Positions 1 through 9,003 of a DNA stretch of 64,000 nt are shown in pieces (the stretch's first letter is position 1; each line of letters starts with the position of its first letter). Origin of the DNA: Variovorax sp. MHTC-1 (GTDB lineage: Bacteria > Pseudomonadota > Gammaproteobacteria > Burkholderiales > Burkholderiaceae_C); contig NZ_RWKI01000006.1 of the NCBI RefSeq assembly GCF_003984645.1, positions 1 through 64,000 of the forward strand, read 5' to 3'. The notes under the pieces were generated by a model. It was not told where the DNA came from and did no database searches. It saw only the letters and a program-made list of their open reading frames with translations. Made by a program: the position numbers and the translations under genes.

Positions 1-624
1 GGTCTTGCGCCACACGCTCGCCAGCCAGGGCTGCTGCTCGCGTGGCAGGCCGGCGGGGCGGTAGTAGTGCGCGAGTTCCGTGAAGCCGGCCGCGGACATA
101 TGGCTTCGCCATGCCTCGAGATCGTGGAAGGCGCTGTAGCGCGCGCCGCTCCAGCCTTCCTGGCCAACGCCGCGCGGATTCGAGCTGAACAGCACGCCGC
201 GCGGCTTCAGCGTGGCGTGCAGTTCCCGCAGCACGCGCGGCAATTCCTGCGTGGGGACATGGAACAGCGCTGCGTTGGCGAACACACCGTCGAAGCGCCC
301 GGGCGGCAGATCGAGCGCAAGAAAGTTCTGCTGCAGCACCTCGCAGCCGCTGTAGGCGCGTGCCATCTCCGCCAGCCGCGGCGCTCCCTCGAGTCCGACC
401 GGCAGATGCCCGAGCCGCTTGAAGGCCAGCAGATCGCGCCCCGGACCGCAGCCGAAATCCAGGATCTCGAATGGCGGCGGCGCCTCGATCACCGCGAGCA
501 GCGCCGCGATGTTCTGGCTCACGTCGTGATCGCGCGTGGCGGCCCAGAAATCCTCGGCTTGCCGGTCGTAGTGCGAGAGCGTTGACGCGGCGATCCGCTC
601 CAGATCTTCGGCCTTCAGCGTCAC
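1..624 (-). CDS. Class I SAM-dependent methyltransferase (3' end beyond window)
   Basis: About 208 codons are visible; the reading frame is still open at the left edge, so the C-terminus is missing. The glycine-rich SAM-binding motif I is clear near residues 54-64 (ILDFGCGPGRD), followed by an acidic residue after strand 2 (VGLEG) and the motif FDGVFANAALFHVP near residues 106-119, which is the usual post-motif region of small-molecule methyltransferases of the Methyltransf_11/UbiE type. The start is taken as the GTG at 624 because no ATG lies in frame between it and the upstream gene. It follows the CBS-domain gene on the same strand after 22 bases and may be co-transcribed. The substrate cannot be inferred from sequence. 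Confidence 0.82.
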   Translation of the reverse strand, partial: MTLKAEDLERIAASTLSHYDRQAEDFWAATRDHDVSQNIAALLAVIEAPPPFEILDFGCGPGRDLLAFKRLGHLPVGLEGAPRLAEMARAYSGCEVLQQNFLALDLPPGRFDGVFANAALFHVPTQELPRVLRELHATLKPRGVLFSSNPRGVGQEGWSGARYSAFHDLEAWRSHMSAAGFTELAHYYRPAGLPREQQPWLASVWRKT

Positions 625-646
625 GGCATCGCAGCGCGGCCGGAGA

Positions 647-1087
647 TCACGCGCGCTCCCCGGTGATGTAGTGCTGCAGCTGTTCGATGATGAACTTCTG
701 CTCCGAGATAATGCCCTTGACCAGGTCGCCGATCGAGATCAGGCCGGCGAGCTTGCCCTCCTCGATGACCGGCAGGTGGCGCACGCGGCTCTGGGTCATC
801 AGGGCCATGCACTCCTCGCTGGTCTGGTCGGGACGCACGTAGATGACCGAGGTCGTCATGATCTCGCGCAGCGGCGTGTCCTTGGACGAGCGCGCCATCA
901 GCACGACCTTGCGCGCATAGTCGCGCTCGGTCAGCATGCCGACGATGCGGCCGTGCTCCAGGACCAGCAACGCGCCGATGTTCTTCTGCGCCATCCGCTC
1001 GACGGCCTCGAACACCGACTCCGAGGATTCGATGGTGTGAACCGTCCGGTCGCCTTTTTCCTTGAGGATTTCTGCTACGGTCTTCAT
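647..1087 (-). CDS. CBS-domain pair protein (146 aa)
   Basis: A stand-alone Bateman module: two CBS domains (roughly residues 8-65 and 75-135) with nothing else attached. The repeated signature is visible as RIVGMLTERDYARKV in the first half and LAGLISIGDLVKGII in the second. Such proteins usually bind adenine nucleotides (AMP, ATP, NAD or SAM) and act as energy or redox sensors; the partner is unknown here. Length matches the common 140-150 residue family in Burkholderiales. The ATG is preceded by a GGAGA ribosome site. It is divergently placed from the SDR gene at 1158, with 70 bases between, so the two may share a control region. A second, distinct CBS pair protein lies at 4568. Confidence 0.88.
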   Translation of the reverse strand: MKTVAEILKEKGDRTVHTIESSESVFEAVERMAQKNIGALLVLEHGRIVGMLTERDYARKVVLMARSSKDTPLREIMTTSVIYVRPDQTSEECMALMTQSRVRHLPVIEEGKLAGLISIGDLVKGIISEQKFIIEQLQHYITGERA

Positions 1088-1157
1088 AGGTCATTTCTCC
1101 GCAGAGGCACTGCGCCTTCAGACTACTCCAAGCTCGCAATCAATGCACGGAGGCTTC

Positions 1158-1949
1158 ATGGATCTTCAATTGGCCGGCAAGCACGTACTCGTCACCGGCG
1201 GCAGCCGCGGCATCGGCCTGGCCTGCGCGCGCGAGTTTCTGCGCGAGGGCGCAAAGGTCAGCGTGGTCGGCCGCTCCGCGACTCGCCTGCAAGACGCCGT
1301 CGCGCAGTTGCGGACGGAAGGGCATGACGCAGTCCGTGGCCACGGTGTGGACCTCGGCGATGCGAGCGCCGCGCTGGCCATGCTCGACGCCGCGGAAGCC
1401 GAACTCGGCCCGATCGACATCCTGGTCAATTCCGCCGGCGCCGCGCGCCGCACGCCTTTTGGCGAACTCGCGCCGCAGGCCTGGCAGGACGCGATGCAGG
1501 CCAAGTTTTTCACCTATATCAATGTGATGGATCCGGTGATCAAGCGCATGGGCGAACGCGGCGAAGGCGCGATCGTCAACGTCATCGGCATGGGCGGCAA
1601 GGTCGCCACCCCCACTCATCTCGCCGGCGGCGCCGCCAACGCCGCGCTGATGCTGGCCACCGCCGGCCTCGCCACCGCCTACGGCCCGCGCGGCGTGCGC
1701 GTGAATGCCGTCAACCCCTCGCTGACGCTGACCGACCGCATGGCGGAAGGCATCGCCGCCGAGGCGCGGCTGCGCAACAAGAGCGAAGAGGAGGTGCTGC
1801 GCGACGCCCAAATCCGCATGCCGCTGGGCCGCCTCGCGAAGCCGGAAGACATCGCCGACGCCGTCGTCTTCCTCTGTTCGGCGCGCGCAGGGTACATCTC
1901 CGGCGCCATCGTTTCGATGGATGGCGCGGCGACGCCGATGGTGGTTTGA
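1158..1949 (+). CDS. SDR-family protein with substituted catalytic residues
   Basis: A 263-residue Rossmann-fold protein of the short-chain dehydrogenase/reductase superfamily. The nucleotide motif TGGSRGIG (residues 13-20) and an NSAG motif (91-94) are intact, and R39 after strand 2 suggests NADP(H) preference. The start was set at 1158 because ACGGAGG lies 5 bases upstream; an earlier in-frame ATG at 1062 would overlap the divergent gene. Odd point: in the segment that normally carries Ser and Tyr-x-x-x-Lys, the residues aligned with Tyr and Lys are Gly157 and Asn161 (GGAANAAL in place of YxASKAAL), and the Ser position after IVNVI is Gly. It therefore may not work by the classical SDR mechanism. 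Annotation as an oxidoreductase would be by fold only. Confidence 0.88.
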   Translation: MDLQLAGKHVLVTGGSRGIGLACAREFLREGAKVSVVGRSATRLQDAVAQLRTEGHDAVRGHGVDLGDASAALAMLDAAEAELGPIDILVNSAGAARRTPFGELAPQAWQDAMQAKFFTYINVMDPVIKRMGERGEGAIVNVIGMGGKVATPTHLAGGAANAALMLATAGLATAYGPRGVRVNAVNPSLTLTDRMAEGIAAEARLRNKSEEEVLRDAQIRMPLGRLAKPEDIADAVVFLCSARAGYISGAIVSMDGAATPMVV

Positions 1950-1969
1950 AGAGAAAAGAGCCGCGGCGG

Positions 1970-2240
1970 CTAGGGCCTGTTAACGCTATTTGCGGGGATC
2001 GCGTTGCCCAGCCAAGGGGCTGGATGCAAGGCGCCCGCGCTTGCAAGGCTTGCGCCTTGCAAGCGCGGGCAACGCCGCAGACGGCCCCTTGGCTGGGCAA
2101 CCCGAAGGGAAGGCCTGCCAGGGCGCGCCACTCGGCGTTGCGCTCCTTGTGCGTGCCGACGCACGCACGGCGTCGCGCGCCTTGATTGGCCCGCCCTGGC
2201 AGGCCTTCGCGACCCCGCAAATAGCGTTAACAGGCCCTAG
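1970..2240. repeat. 271-bp multi-hairpin element with 28-bp perfect terminal inverted repeats
   Basis: The ends, 1970-1997 and 2213-2240, are exact reverse complements (outer bases CTAGGGCCTGTTAACGCTAT). Inside are further perfect inverted repeats: 2004-2020 with 2084-2100 (17 bp), a 17-bp stem at 2033-2049/2054-2070 with a 4-base loop TTGC, and 2110-2125 with 2192-2207 (16 bp). The whole element can thus fold into a closed branched structure on either strand. It holds no credible gene. The symmetry and defined CTAG ends fit a non-autonomous mobile element (MITE-like) or a large REP/BIME-type intergenic repeat; I see no clear target-site duplication. It sits immediately after the SDR stop codon, so it may also end that transcript. 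Confidence 0.85.
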
Positions 2241-2443
2241 CGCATCGCCTCGAAGGATCCAGCGTCCTTGTTCGCGGGCCGAGTCTCGACGAGCCAGTCG
2301 AGCGGCTCGCCGGCCTTGCGCGTGTCTGCGAAATCAGCCATCGGCACCGCAGGCCATGTGGGGCGCCGGCTCATCAAACGGCGGTGTTCGAACATGGAGA
2401 GCAGGTACTTGACGCGTGCTGCGCCCAGATAGGGGAATCGCAT
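2237..2443 (-). CDS. Hypothetical protein, 68 aa, stop codon supplied by the repeat element
   Basis: Unrecognised small protein starting MRFPYLGAARVKYLL and rich in Arg, Met and Pro. The ATG at 2443 was chosen because CGGAG lies 7 bases upstream; the frame is open further upstream (to 2587) without a better site. Its last codons (GCG ATG CGC TAG) run into the outermost CTAG of the inverted-repeat element, so the stop codon is contributed by the repeat. That fits either a chance ORF or a gene whose 3' end was cut off when the element arrived. No domain, signal peptide or membrane segment is visible. Reality as a coding gene is uncertain. Confidence 0.4.
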   Translation of the reverse strand: MRFPYLGAARVKYLLSMFEHRRLMSRRPTWPAVPMADFADTRKAGEPLDWLVETRPANKDAGSFEAMR

Positions 2444-2590
2444 GTGTATCTCCGTCCTGGCTTTCGACGCTTGCGTACACGACAACCCATGAGCAGGTTG
2501 CGGGACTGGATCTCCCTGGCGAGGCGCAACGATAGCGGAAGCCGGCATGTACGCCAAGCCGCAAGATGTGACTTTTTTGGAAGGCAACCC

Positions 2591-3025
2591 TCATCTGCCA
2601 CCGGAGAGGTGTCCGTGCAGGTCGCCGACGGCGTGAGAGGCTTTTCCGCCCGGCCAATTCGCGATGCGCGCCGCGGCAAGCCGGTCGATCCGGTCCTGCC
2701 GCTTCAGCGCCGACTCGATCGCAGCTCGCGTGCGCGCTCTTCGAACTTCGAGCCAGGCCAGCGGCGTAGCGATGACGAGTCCGGCGAAGGATGCGAGCGC
2801 CGCCACCAGCGCGGCAACCATCACCAGCAATCGCAGGTCGTGGAGATCGAAGGCGTTGGGATTCACGGTCCCTGCCGCAGCCGCGGCCGGCGCGGCGGCC
2901 GGCACCGGCGGTGGCGGGAAGGCGAGTTCCACCCAGAACAAGCCAAGCGCAAGGATCGTCGCGAGCACGAACGTCCAGGCGAAAAAATGCTGGTACCTCT
3001 TGCGCACCACCACAAGTGAATCCAT
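2591..3025 (-). CDS. Hypothetical membrane protein, two TM segments (144 aa)
   Basis: No family recognised. Two strongly hydrophobic segments are visible: residues 15-36 (FAWTFVLATILALGLFWVEL) and about 68-90 (LVMVAALVAALASFAGLVIA), separated by a Pro/Ala-rich loop (PPPPVPAAAPAAAAAG). The short N-terminus is basic (VVVRKRYQ), consistent with a cytoplasmic N-terminus, and the C-terminal third is a charged amphipathic stretch (RRARTRAAIESALKRQDRID) that could form a coiled coil in the cytoplasm. The ATG at 3025 is preceded by a purine-rich GGAGAT. It stands alone on the minus strand in a stretch of small unknown genes. Confidence 0.6.
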   Translation of the reverse strand: MDSLVVVRKRYQHFFAWTFVLATILALGLFWVELAFPPPPVPAAAPAAAAAGTVNPNAFDLHDLRLLVMVAALVAALASFAGLVIATPLAWLEVRRARTRAAIESALKRQDRIDRLAAARIANWPGGKASHAVGDLHGHLSGGR

Positions 3026-3453
3026 TGCGATCTCCGGGAACCGGACGGAAAGCTTCGATCGTGCGAATCGGGGAGGTGGATGCTGTCAGACAAGGTAAGC
3101 ACCGGTCGCCGGACTGCGTCGACTCAAATCGCGTTGCTACGTGTACTACAAAATGTGTACAACTTTACAGCGCAACGCATTGGGTGCGTGAATATGAGAG
3201 GGAGGTTCTTCACCGCAGCAGTGGACAAGCCTGTGGAAAAAGATGTGCGCATGGCCTCCAGGCCGTGCCGCGCAGGGATCACCGCGCGGTCCCCTGCGGA
3301 AGCAATACCCTGGCTGCTCTTGGCCCTTTTTCCCCTCACAACTCGGCCCCCGCTCCAGCGGATCGGCCGCACGCATGGGAGATTTTCACATTTTCTTACC
3401 ATTTCTTGTATATTGAAACGTCGCCGGACGCCAACGCAATTAAGGAGCCCCCG
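3026..3453. other. Intergenic region, 428 bp, lower GC
   Basis: No convincing gene. The base composition is visibly less GC-rich than the surrounding housekeeping DNA, especially at 3130-3200 and 3380-3430. The latter part (TTTTCACATTTTCTTACC and then TATATT near 3408) looks like the promoter region for the gene starting at 3454, and the stretch near 3145-3165 with a repeated GTGTAC could serve the divergent gene ending upstream. No terminator-like hairpin with a U tract was seen. Confidence 0.45.
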
Positions 3454-3813
3454 ATGGACTCGGATTTTCATCTTCGCAAAGTGCAGACGCTCAGCCCCAA
3501 GGCGGCAAAGATCGCCTTGCGAATGCTGGACGCTGACCCGAACATTCCCGTGGAATCAGTCCTGGCCCTGCGTCCTGCCCTGGTTGAACGCTGCAGCGAG
3601 TCGCACTCTTTCGGAACTACCGACTGGATGACGATCGCTGCGATCGATCGCCCCGCCATCCGTCGCATTACCGAGCGCTTCGAAAGCCGCGAGCAACGCC
3701 ATGCTCGACTTTGGGTGACGAGTCTTCGCCACGAGTCGCGCAAAGCCCCTCGTTCGTCGTTTGCCGACAGCGCTTACGGCTCACAAAGCACAAGTCTTCC
3801 TACGAAGCCTTGA
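3454..3813 (+). CDS. Hypothetical protein (119 aa)
   Basis: Not recognised. The ATG at 3454 follows a good ribosome site (AAGGAG, 3443-3448) and an AT-rich promoter-like stretch, which supports it as a real gene. The protein is soluble, with no signal peptide or membrane segment; it starts MDSDFHLRKVQTLSPKAAK, has a helical middle (ITERFESREQRHARLWV) and a Ser/Lys-rich tail that looks disordered. Codon use is less GC3-biased than in the housekeeping genes, in line with the accessory character of 2-5 kb. Function unknown. Confidence 0.55.
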   Translation: MDSDFHLRKVQTLSPKAAKIALRMLDADPNIPVESVLALRPALVERCSESHSFGTTDWMTIAAIDRPAIRRITERFESREQRHARLWVTSLRHESRKAPRSSFADSAYGSQSTSLPTKP

Positions 3814-3841
3814 TACGGCCACAGGCCTCCGGCTCGATGAG

Positions 3842-4138
3842 TCATGCGCCGGTGCGTCCCTGACGTCTTCTGACGCCTGAAGAACGATCGTCGTGCATCC
3901 ACGCGATCAGTGCGGCGGACAATGCGGCGCCCCCGGCAGCGGCGATCAGCACGGCTTGGGCTGGATGCTCAACCACATGGCTGCGAGTCACGCTCAACAC
4001 GTGACAGGCTTGATCCGTCAGCCCTGCAGGCTTCGGCGTGGAAGGCAGTGTCTTGGATATCACCTCGGCGTCGTCGACCACAGTGCTGACTTCGTCGGCC
4101 ACCGACGGGGTGAGGTCATCGGATTTGTTCGGACTCAT
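3842..4138 (-). CDS. DUF883/ElaB-like membrane-anchored protein (98 aa)
   Basis: A small protein with an acidic, helical N-terminal half (ADEVSTVVDDAEVISKTLP) and a single C-terminal hydrophobic segment (HPAQAVLIAAAGGAALSAAL, about residues 62-82) followed by a basic tail. This layout, with the motif H-P-x-x-A and a Gly/Ala-rich helix, is that of the DUF883 family (YqjD/ElaB), inner-membrane proteins that in E. coli associate with ribosomes in stationary phase. The N-terminal half is shorter than usual. The ATG at 4138 is chosen because of GAGGG 8 bases upstream; an ATG at 4165 is possible. Assignment rests on the C-terminal motif only. Confidence 0.6.
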   Translation of the reverse strand: MSPNKSDDLTPSVADEVSTVVDDAEVISKTLPSTPKPAGLTDQACHVLSVTRSHVVEHPAQAVLIAAAGGAALSAALIAWMHDDRSSGVRRRQGRTGA

Positions 4139-4567
4139 CAATCGCCCTCGCTTGGTTGCGGACATGACCTGCCCTGCAAATGGGCAAGTGAATGAATCGT
4201 TGCGGATCGGCTCAAGTCGCGTGTCAGCCTTGAAGGGTGCGCGATGTAGGAGCAATCGACTGGATTCAGGCTCGTGTCCCGAACCCGTGGAACTCTGCAG
4301 GCCCCATGCGGTGGGAGCGCAGGGCTTCGGTGTGACGAGGAAGCAGTTAACCGTTGATTTTTCACACCTTTCTGCGGCATGCACTTTCTGGGCGGCAATC
4401 TCGACGCCGATCCGGATTGGCGGCAGCGAAGGTGATCACGTGCTTCGAGGGCAGCGTCCTACAGAAGCGAAGGGTCGGGTGTTTGCACAGTCCTTTTTGG
4501 GGGCGCACGGACGCGCCAGGATCAGCCGGGTGCCGCGTGGCGTCCCCAACCTACAAGGAGATTTTTC
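4139..4567. other. Intergenic region, about 430 bp
   Basis: Separates the divergent DUF883-like and CBS-domain genes. Open frames here are short, lack ribosome sites and have no recognisable product. It presumably contains both promoters; I could not define them with confidence. The 3' end carries a clear ribosome site (ACAAGGAG at 4552-4559) for the CBS gene. Confidence 0.4.
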
Positions 4568-4987
4568 ATGCGCACGATCAAGGATTTAATGAGTCGGGAC
4601 GTACAAGTGATCAGTCCGGACGCGACGATTGCCGAGGCCGCGCGATGCATGCGCGACGGCAATTTCGGCATGATGCCGGTTGGCGAGAACGATCGGATGA
4701 TCGGCTCCATTTCCGACCGCGATATTGCCGTGCGAGCGGTGGCCGATGGTCGTGGTGGCGACGCCAAAGTACGCGACGTGATGTCGGATGGCATTCGGTG
4801 GGCGTATGAAGACGAGCCGATCAAGCGCGCTGTCGCAATCATGGGCGAGCATCAGATCAGGCGGTTGCCCATCGTCAGCCGCGAGAAGCGTTTGGTAGGC
4901 ATCGTGGCGCTGGCCGATCTCGCCGTCAAGGAAACCAAGAAGGCTCCCGCGGCCGAAGCGCTGTGCGAGATATCGGAGCCGGCCTGA
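4568..4987 (+). CDS. CBS-domain pair protein (139 aa)
   Basis: Second stand-alone Bateman module in the window. CBS 1 spans about residues 7-60 (SRDVQVISPDATIAEAARCM ... GSISDRDIAVRAV) and CBS 2 about 70-125 (DVMSDGIRWAYEDEP ... LVGIVALADLAVKE). The repeated S-D-R-D / A-L-A-D-L nucleotide-contact positions are typical. Comparable proteins are common stress or stationary-phase proteins in Burkholderiales and bind adenine nucleotides; the target is unknown. A strong ribosome site (AAGGAGA, 8 bases upstream) defines the start. Only distantly similar to the CBS protein at 647, so not a recent duplicate. Confidence 0.88.
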   Translation: MRTIKDLMSRDVQVISPDATIAEAARCMRDGNFGMMPVGENDRMIGSISDRDIAVRAVADGRGGDAKVRDVMSDGIRWAYEDEPIKRAVAIMGEHQIRRLPIVSREKRLVGIVALADLAVKETKKAPAAEALCEISEPA

Positions 4988-5127
4988 CGGGTGCCCTTGG
5001 CACGCAGCGGATGAAAGCGAGGACGCCAGCGGCGTGTAGCGGATGCCCTGGAGCGGCAGCGCTTCGACGATGACACTCATGGGCCACAGTCTGGACGCGT
5101 CGGTCAATCTCAGGCGCGTTGAATCAC

Positions 5128-5217
5128 TGGAGGAGAGGGAGGGATTCGAACCCTCGGTCCGTTCGCACGGACGCCTGATTTCGAGTCAGGTACATTCGAC
5201 CACTCTGCCACCTCTCC
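5128..5217 (-). tRNA. tRNA-Ser (anticodon CGA)
   Basis: Reads on the minus strand as a full class II tRNA: 7-bp acceptor stem GGAGAGG/CCTCTCC, anticodon stem CCTGA/TCAGG with loop CTCGAAA (anticodon CGA, decoding UCG), a long variable arm (GTCCG..CGGAC), T stem GAGGG/CCCTC with TTCGAAT loop, and an encoded CCA at the 3' end. The base before CCA (position 73) reads U, where E. coli serine tRNAs have G. It lies 45 bases downstream of serS on the same strand, so tRNA and its synthetase may be transcribed together. Confidence 0.95.
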
Positions 5218-5262
5218 GGTGTCTGTCGAGCCTGCGATTCTAGCAGAGGCTTTGGGCGCTTT

Positions 5263-6603
<1,341 letters not shown>

Positions 6604-6654
6604 TTAGGCGGGGCGTAGGATCGCCTTCCCCCATAACCCAAGGAGATCGAATCG

Positions 6655-7065
6655 ATGGAAGCCTATCTGTCATTCAACGGGAACGCGGCCGATGCGCTGG
6701 CCTTCTATGCCAAGAGCCTGGGCGGCAAGATCCTCTTCAGCATGACCTTCGGCGAGAGCCCGATGGGCGCCGAAACGCCGGCCGACCACAAGGGCAAGAT
6801 CATGCATGCGACCCTCGAAGCGCGCGGCAAGCAGATCATGGCCTCGGACCTGCCGCCCGGAATGGCTTTCGAGGGCTACAAGGGCTTTTCGCTCTCGGTC
6901 CAGGCTAAGGACGTGAAAGAAGGCGAACAGCTCTTCAAGACGCTGTCGGAAGGCGGGAAAGTCACCATGCCCTACGCCGCCACCTTCTGGTCCCCCGGCT
7001 TCGGCATGCTGGAAGACAAGTTCGGAGTGCCGTGGATGGTCAACGTCGAGCACCCGCAGGTCTGA
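6655..7065 (+). CDS. VOC/PhnB-like glyoxalase-fold protein (136 aa)
   Basis: Belongs to the vicinal oxygen chelate superfamily, PhnB/3-dmu-9 branch: one protein with paired beta-alpha-beta-beta-beta modules, YLSFNGNAADALAFYAKSLG at the N-terminus and FWSPGFGMLEDKFGVPWMVN at the C-terminus. The C-terminal motif (GxxxDKFGVPWxV) is typical of PhnB-like proteins. These are usually annotated as putative glyoxalase or bleomycin-resistance-like proteins; the true substrate is unknown and some members probably have no metal-dependent activity. Ribosome site AAGGAG lies 10 bases before the ATG. Divergent from serS. Confidence 0.88.
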   Translation: MEAYLSFNGNAADALAFYAKSLGGKILFSMTFGESPMGAETPADHKGKIMHATLEARGKQIMASDLPPGMAFEGYKGFSLSVQAKDVKEGEQLFKTLSEGGKVTMPYAATFWSPGFGMLEDKFGVPWMVNVEHPQV

Positions 7066-7070
7066 AGGCA

Positions 7071-8036
7071 CTAAGCCAGGCTGGCCGGATCCACGTTCGC
7101 GCCGCAGACGATGAGGCACAGCTTCTCGCCTTCGCGCGGCACATAGGCGCCGCTCTGCAGCGCGGCCAGCGGCAAGGCGGCCGCCGGCTCGACCGCCAGC
7201 TTGAGCTCTTTCCAGAGCCACAGCTGCGCCGCACGGATCGCCTCGTCGGGCAGCAGCAGCGCATCGCGCACGTGACGCTGGGTGAGCTCCCAGGCGATCG
7301 CGCCGATGCGCCGTGCGCCGAGCGAATCGGCCGCGACGCCGCCCACCTCGACATCGACCGGCTCGCCCGCTTCGCGCGCCCGGAACAGCGTCGGCGCGCG
7401 CTCGGGCTCGAGCGCCACCACGCGGCTGCGTCGTTCGAACCATGCCGCGAGCCCGCCGATCAGCCCGCCGCCGCCCACGCTGACCAGCACGGCGTCCGGC
7501 AGGCCGCCCTGCTGCTCGATCTCGCGGCCGAGCGTGCCGGCGCCGGCCACCACCTCGGGCTGGTCGTAGGCGTGGGTGAACAGCGCCCCGCTCTCGCGCT
7601 GCCGTTCGAGGCAGGCTGCCAGCGCGTCGCCGTAGACCTCGCCGCCCACCACCACCGTCGCGCCCAGGGCACGCAGGCGCGCGCGCTTGGCCTCGGGCGA
7701 CACCGTGGGCAGGAACACTTCGCAATGCACGCGGAGCGCGTGCGCGGCAGCCGCAGTGGCGATGCCGGCATTGCCGCCCGAGGCCACGATCGCGCCGCTG
7801 TCGGGAATCTCGTTGGCCAGCAACCGGTTCATCATGCCGCGCGCCTTGAAGCTGCCGCTCGCCTGCAGGTGCTCGAGCTTGAGCCAGACCTCGACACCCG
7901 GCACTTCGACGCCCAATGCCCGCCCGGAAAGCTTCCACAGCGGGGTCTCGCGCAGAAAGTGCGGCGCATGCTCGTGCAACCGGCGCGCGGCCGCCTCGAT
8001 GTCCAGCCGCCAGTCGATGCTTGCGGCGCCGGTCAC
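7071..8036 (-). CDS. PLP-dependent threonine/serine dehydratase family enzyme
   Basis: A 321-residue fold-type II PLP enzyme like biodegradative threonine dehydratase or serine racemase: deaminates hydroxy-amino acids to 2-oxoacids plus ammonia. The Schiff-base lysine is K64 in ASGSFKARG, the substrate-loop motif is ASGGNAGIA near residue 95, and the phosphate-binding glycine loop is [10 protein letters not shown] near 175. There is no C-terminal ACT domain, so it is unlike the isoleucine-regulated IlvA. The start is the GTG at 8036, which overlaps the ispH stop codon (GTGA); the frame is open further upstream but that part is a shadow of ispH. Coupled translation with ispH is likely. Exact substrate uncertain. 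Confidence 0.85.
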   Translation of the reverse strand: MTGAASIDWRLDIEAAARRLHEHAPHFLRETPLWKLSGRALGVEVPGVEVWLKLEHLQASGSFKARGMMNRLLANEIPDSGAIVASGGNAGIATAAAAHALRVHCEVFLPTVSPEAKRARLRALGATVVVGGEVYGDALAACLERQRESGALFTHAYDQPEVVAGAGTLGREIEQQGGLPDAVLVSVGGGGLIGGLAAWFERRSRVVALEPERAPTLFRAREAGEPVDVEVGGVAADSLGARRIGAIAWELTQRHVRDALLLPDEAIRAAQLWLWKELKLAVEPAAALPLAALQSGAYVPREGEKLCLIVCGANVDPASLA

Positions 8037-9001
8037 GAGATATGGCCCGGTGCGGGAATGTCGTCGAGCTTCAGGCCCTTGGGCAGGGGGAACTTGAGCG
8101 TTTCCTCGATGCCCTCCATCTTGCGCACCGACACCGCCCCCAGCGCCTTGACGCGCTCGATCACCTCGCGCACCAGCACCTCGGGCGCCGAGGCGCCGGC
8201 TGTCAGGCCGACGCGGCTCTTGCCCTCGAACCATTCGGGCCGCAGTTCAGCGGCCGAATCGACCATGTAGCTCTCGGTGCCCAGCCGTTGCGCAAGCTCG
8301 CGCAGCCGATTGCTGTTGGAACTGGTCGGGCTGCCGACCACGATCACCAGGTCGACCTGCGGACTCAGCAGCTTGACCGCATCCTGCCGGTTCTGGGTGG
8401 CGTAGCAGATGTCCTGCTGCTTGGGCTCGCGCACGTTCGGGAAACGCGCGCGCACCGCGGAGGAGATCTCGGCCGCGTCGTCGACCGACAGCGTAGTCTG
8501 GGTAACGACGGCCAGCTTGGTCGTCTGCGCCGGCGACACGTGCGCGACGTCTTCCACGTCCTCCACGAGGTGGATGCCGCTCGACAGCTGCCCCATCGTG
8601 CCTTCGACCTCGGGATGCCCCTTGTGGCCGATCATGATGAATTCGTAGCCTTCCTTCGCGAGCTTGGCGACCTCGACGTGCACCTTGGTCACCAGCGGGC
8701 AGGTGGCATCGAAGACCTCGAAGCCGCGCTCGCGCGCCTCGGCCTGCACGGCCTTGCTGACGCCGTGCGCGCTGAACACCAGCGTGGAGCCCGGCGGCAC
8801 CTCGGCCAAATCCTCGATGAAGATGGCGCCCTTGGCCTTGAGCTCGTTGACCACGTAGGTGTTGTGCACGATCTCGTGGCGCACGTAGATCGGCGCACCG
8901 AACTTAGCGAGCGCGCGCTCGACGATCTCGATCGCGCGGTCGACGCCGGCACAAAAGCCGCGCGGCTCGGCCAGGATGACTTCCTGGACCTTGTTGCTCA
9001 T
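8033..9001 (-). CDS. ispH: 4-hydroxy-3-methylbut-2-enyl diphosphate reductase (LytB)
   Basis: Last step of the MEP isoprenoid pathway: reduces HMBPP to IPP and DMAPP using a 4Fe-4S cluster. 322 residues. Cluster cysteines are C17 (EPRGFCAGV), C101 (DATCPLV) and C199 ([10 protein letters not shown]), and the catalytic Glu is in HPEVEGT (E131). All match the E. coli enzyme. The ATG at 9001 comes 2 bases after the fkpB stop codon, and the 3' end overlaps the next gene by 4 bases. The fkpB-ispH order is conserved in many proteobacteria. Confidence 0.98.
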   Translation of the reverse strand: MSNKVQEVILAEPRGFCAGVDRAIEIVERALAKFGAPIYVRHEIVHNTYVVNELKAKGAIFIEDLAEVPPGSTLVFSAHGVSKAVQAEARERGFEVFDATCPLVTKVHVEVAKLAKEGYEFIMIGHKGHPEVEGTMGQLSSGIHLVEDVEDVAHVSPAQTTKLAVVTQTTLSVDDAAEISSAVRARFPNVREPKQQDICYATQNRQDAVKLLSPQVDLVIVVGSPTSSNSNRLRELAQRLGTESYMVDSAAELRPEWFEGKSRVGLTAGASAPEVLVREVIERVKALGAVSVRKMEGIEETLKFPLPKGLKLDDIPAPGHIS

Positions 9002-9003
9002 GC

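Noticed and set aside
5128..5217. The tRNA-Ser gene as an integration site with a duplicated 3' end nearby
   Set aside because: Only a 10-base match (GAGAGGGAGG, near 3194) was seen in the preceding stretch, and no integrase gene is present; too weak to call attachment sites.
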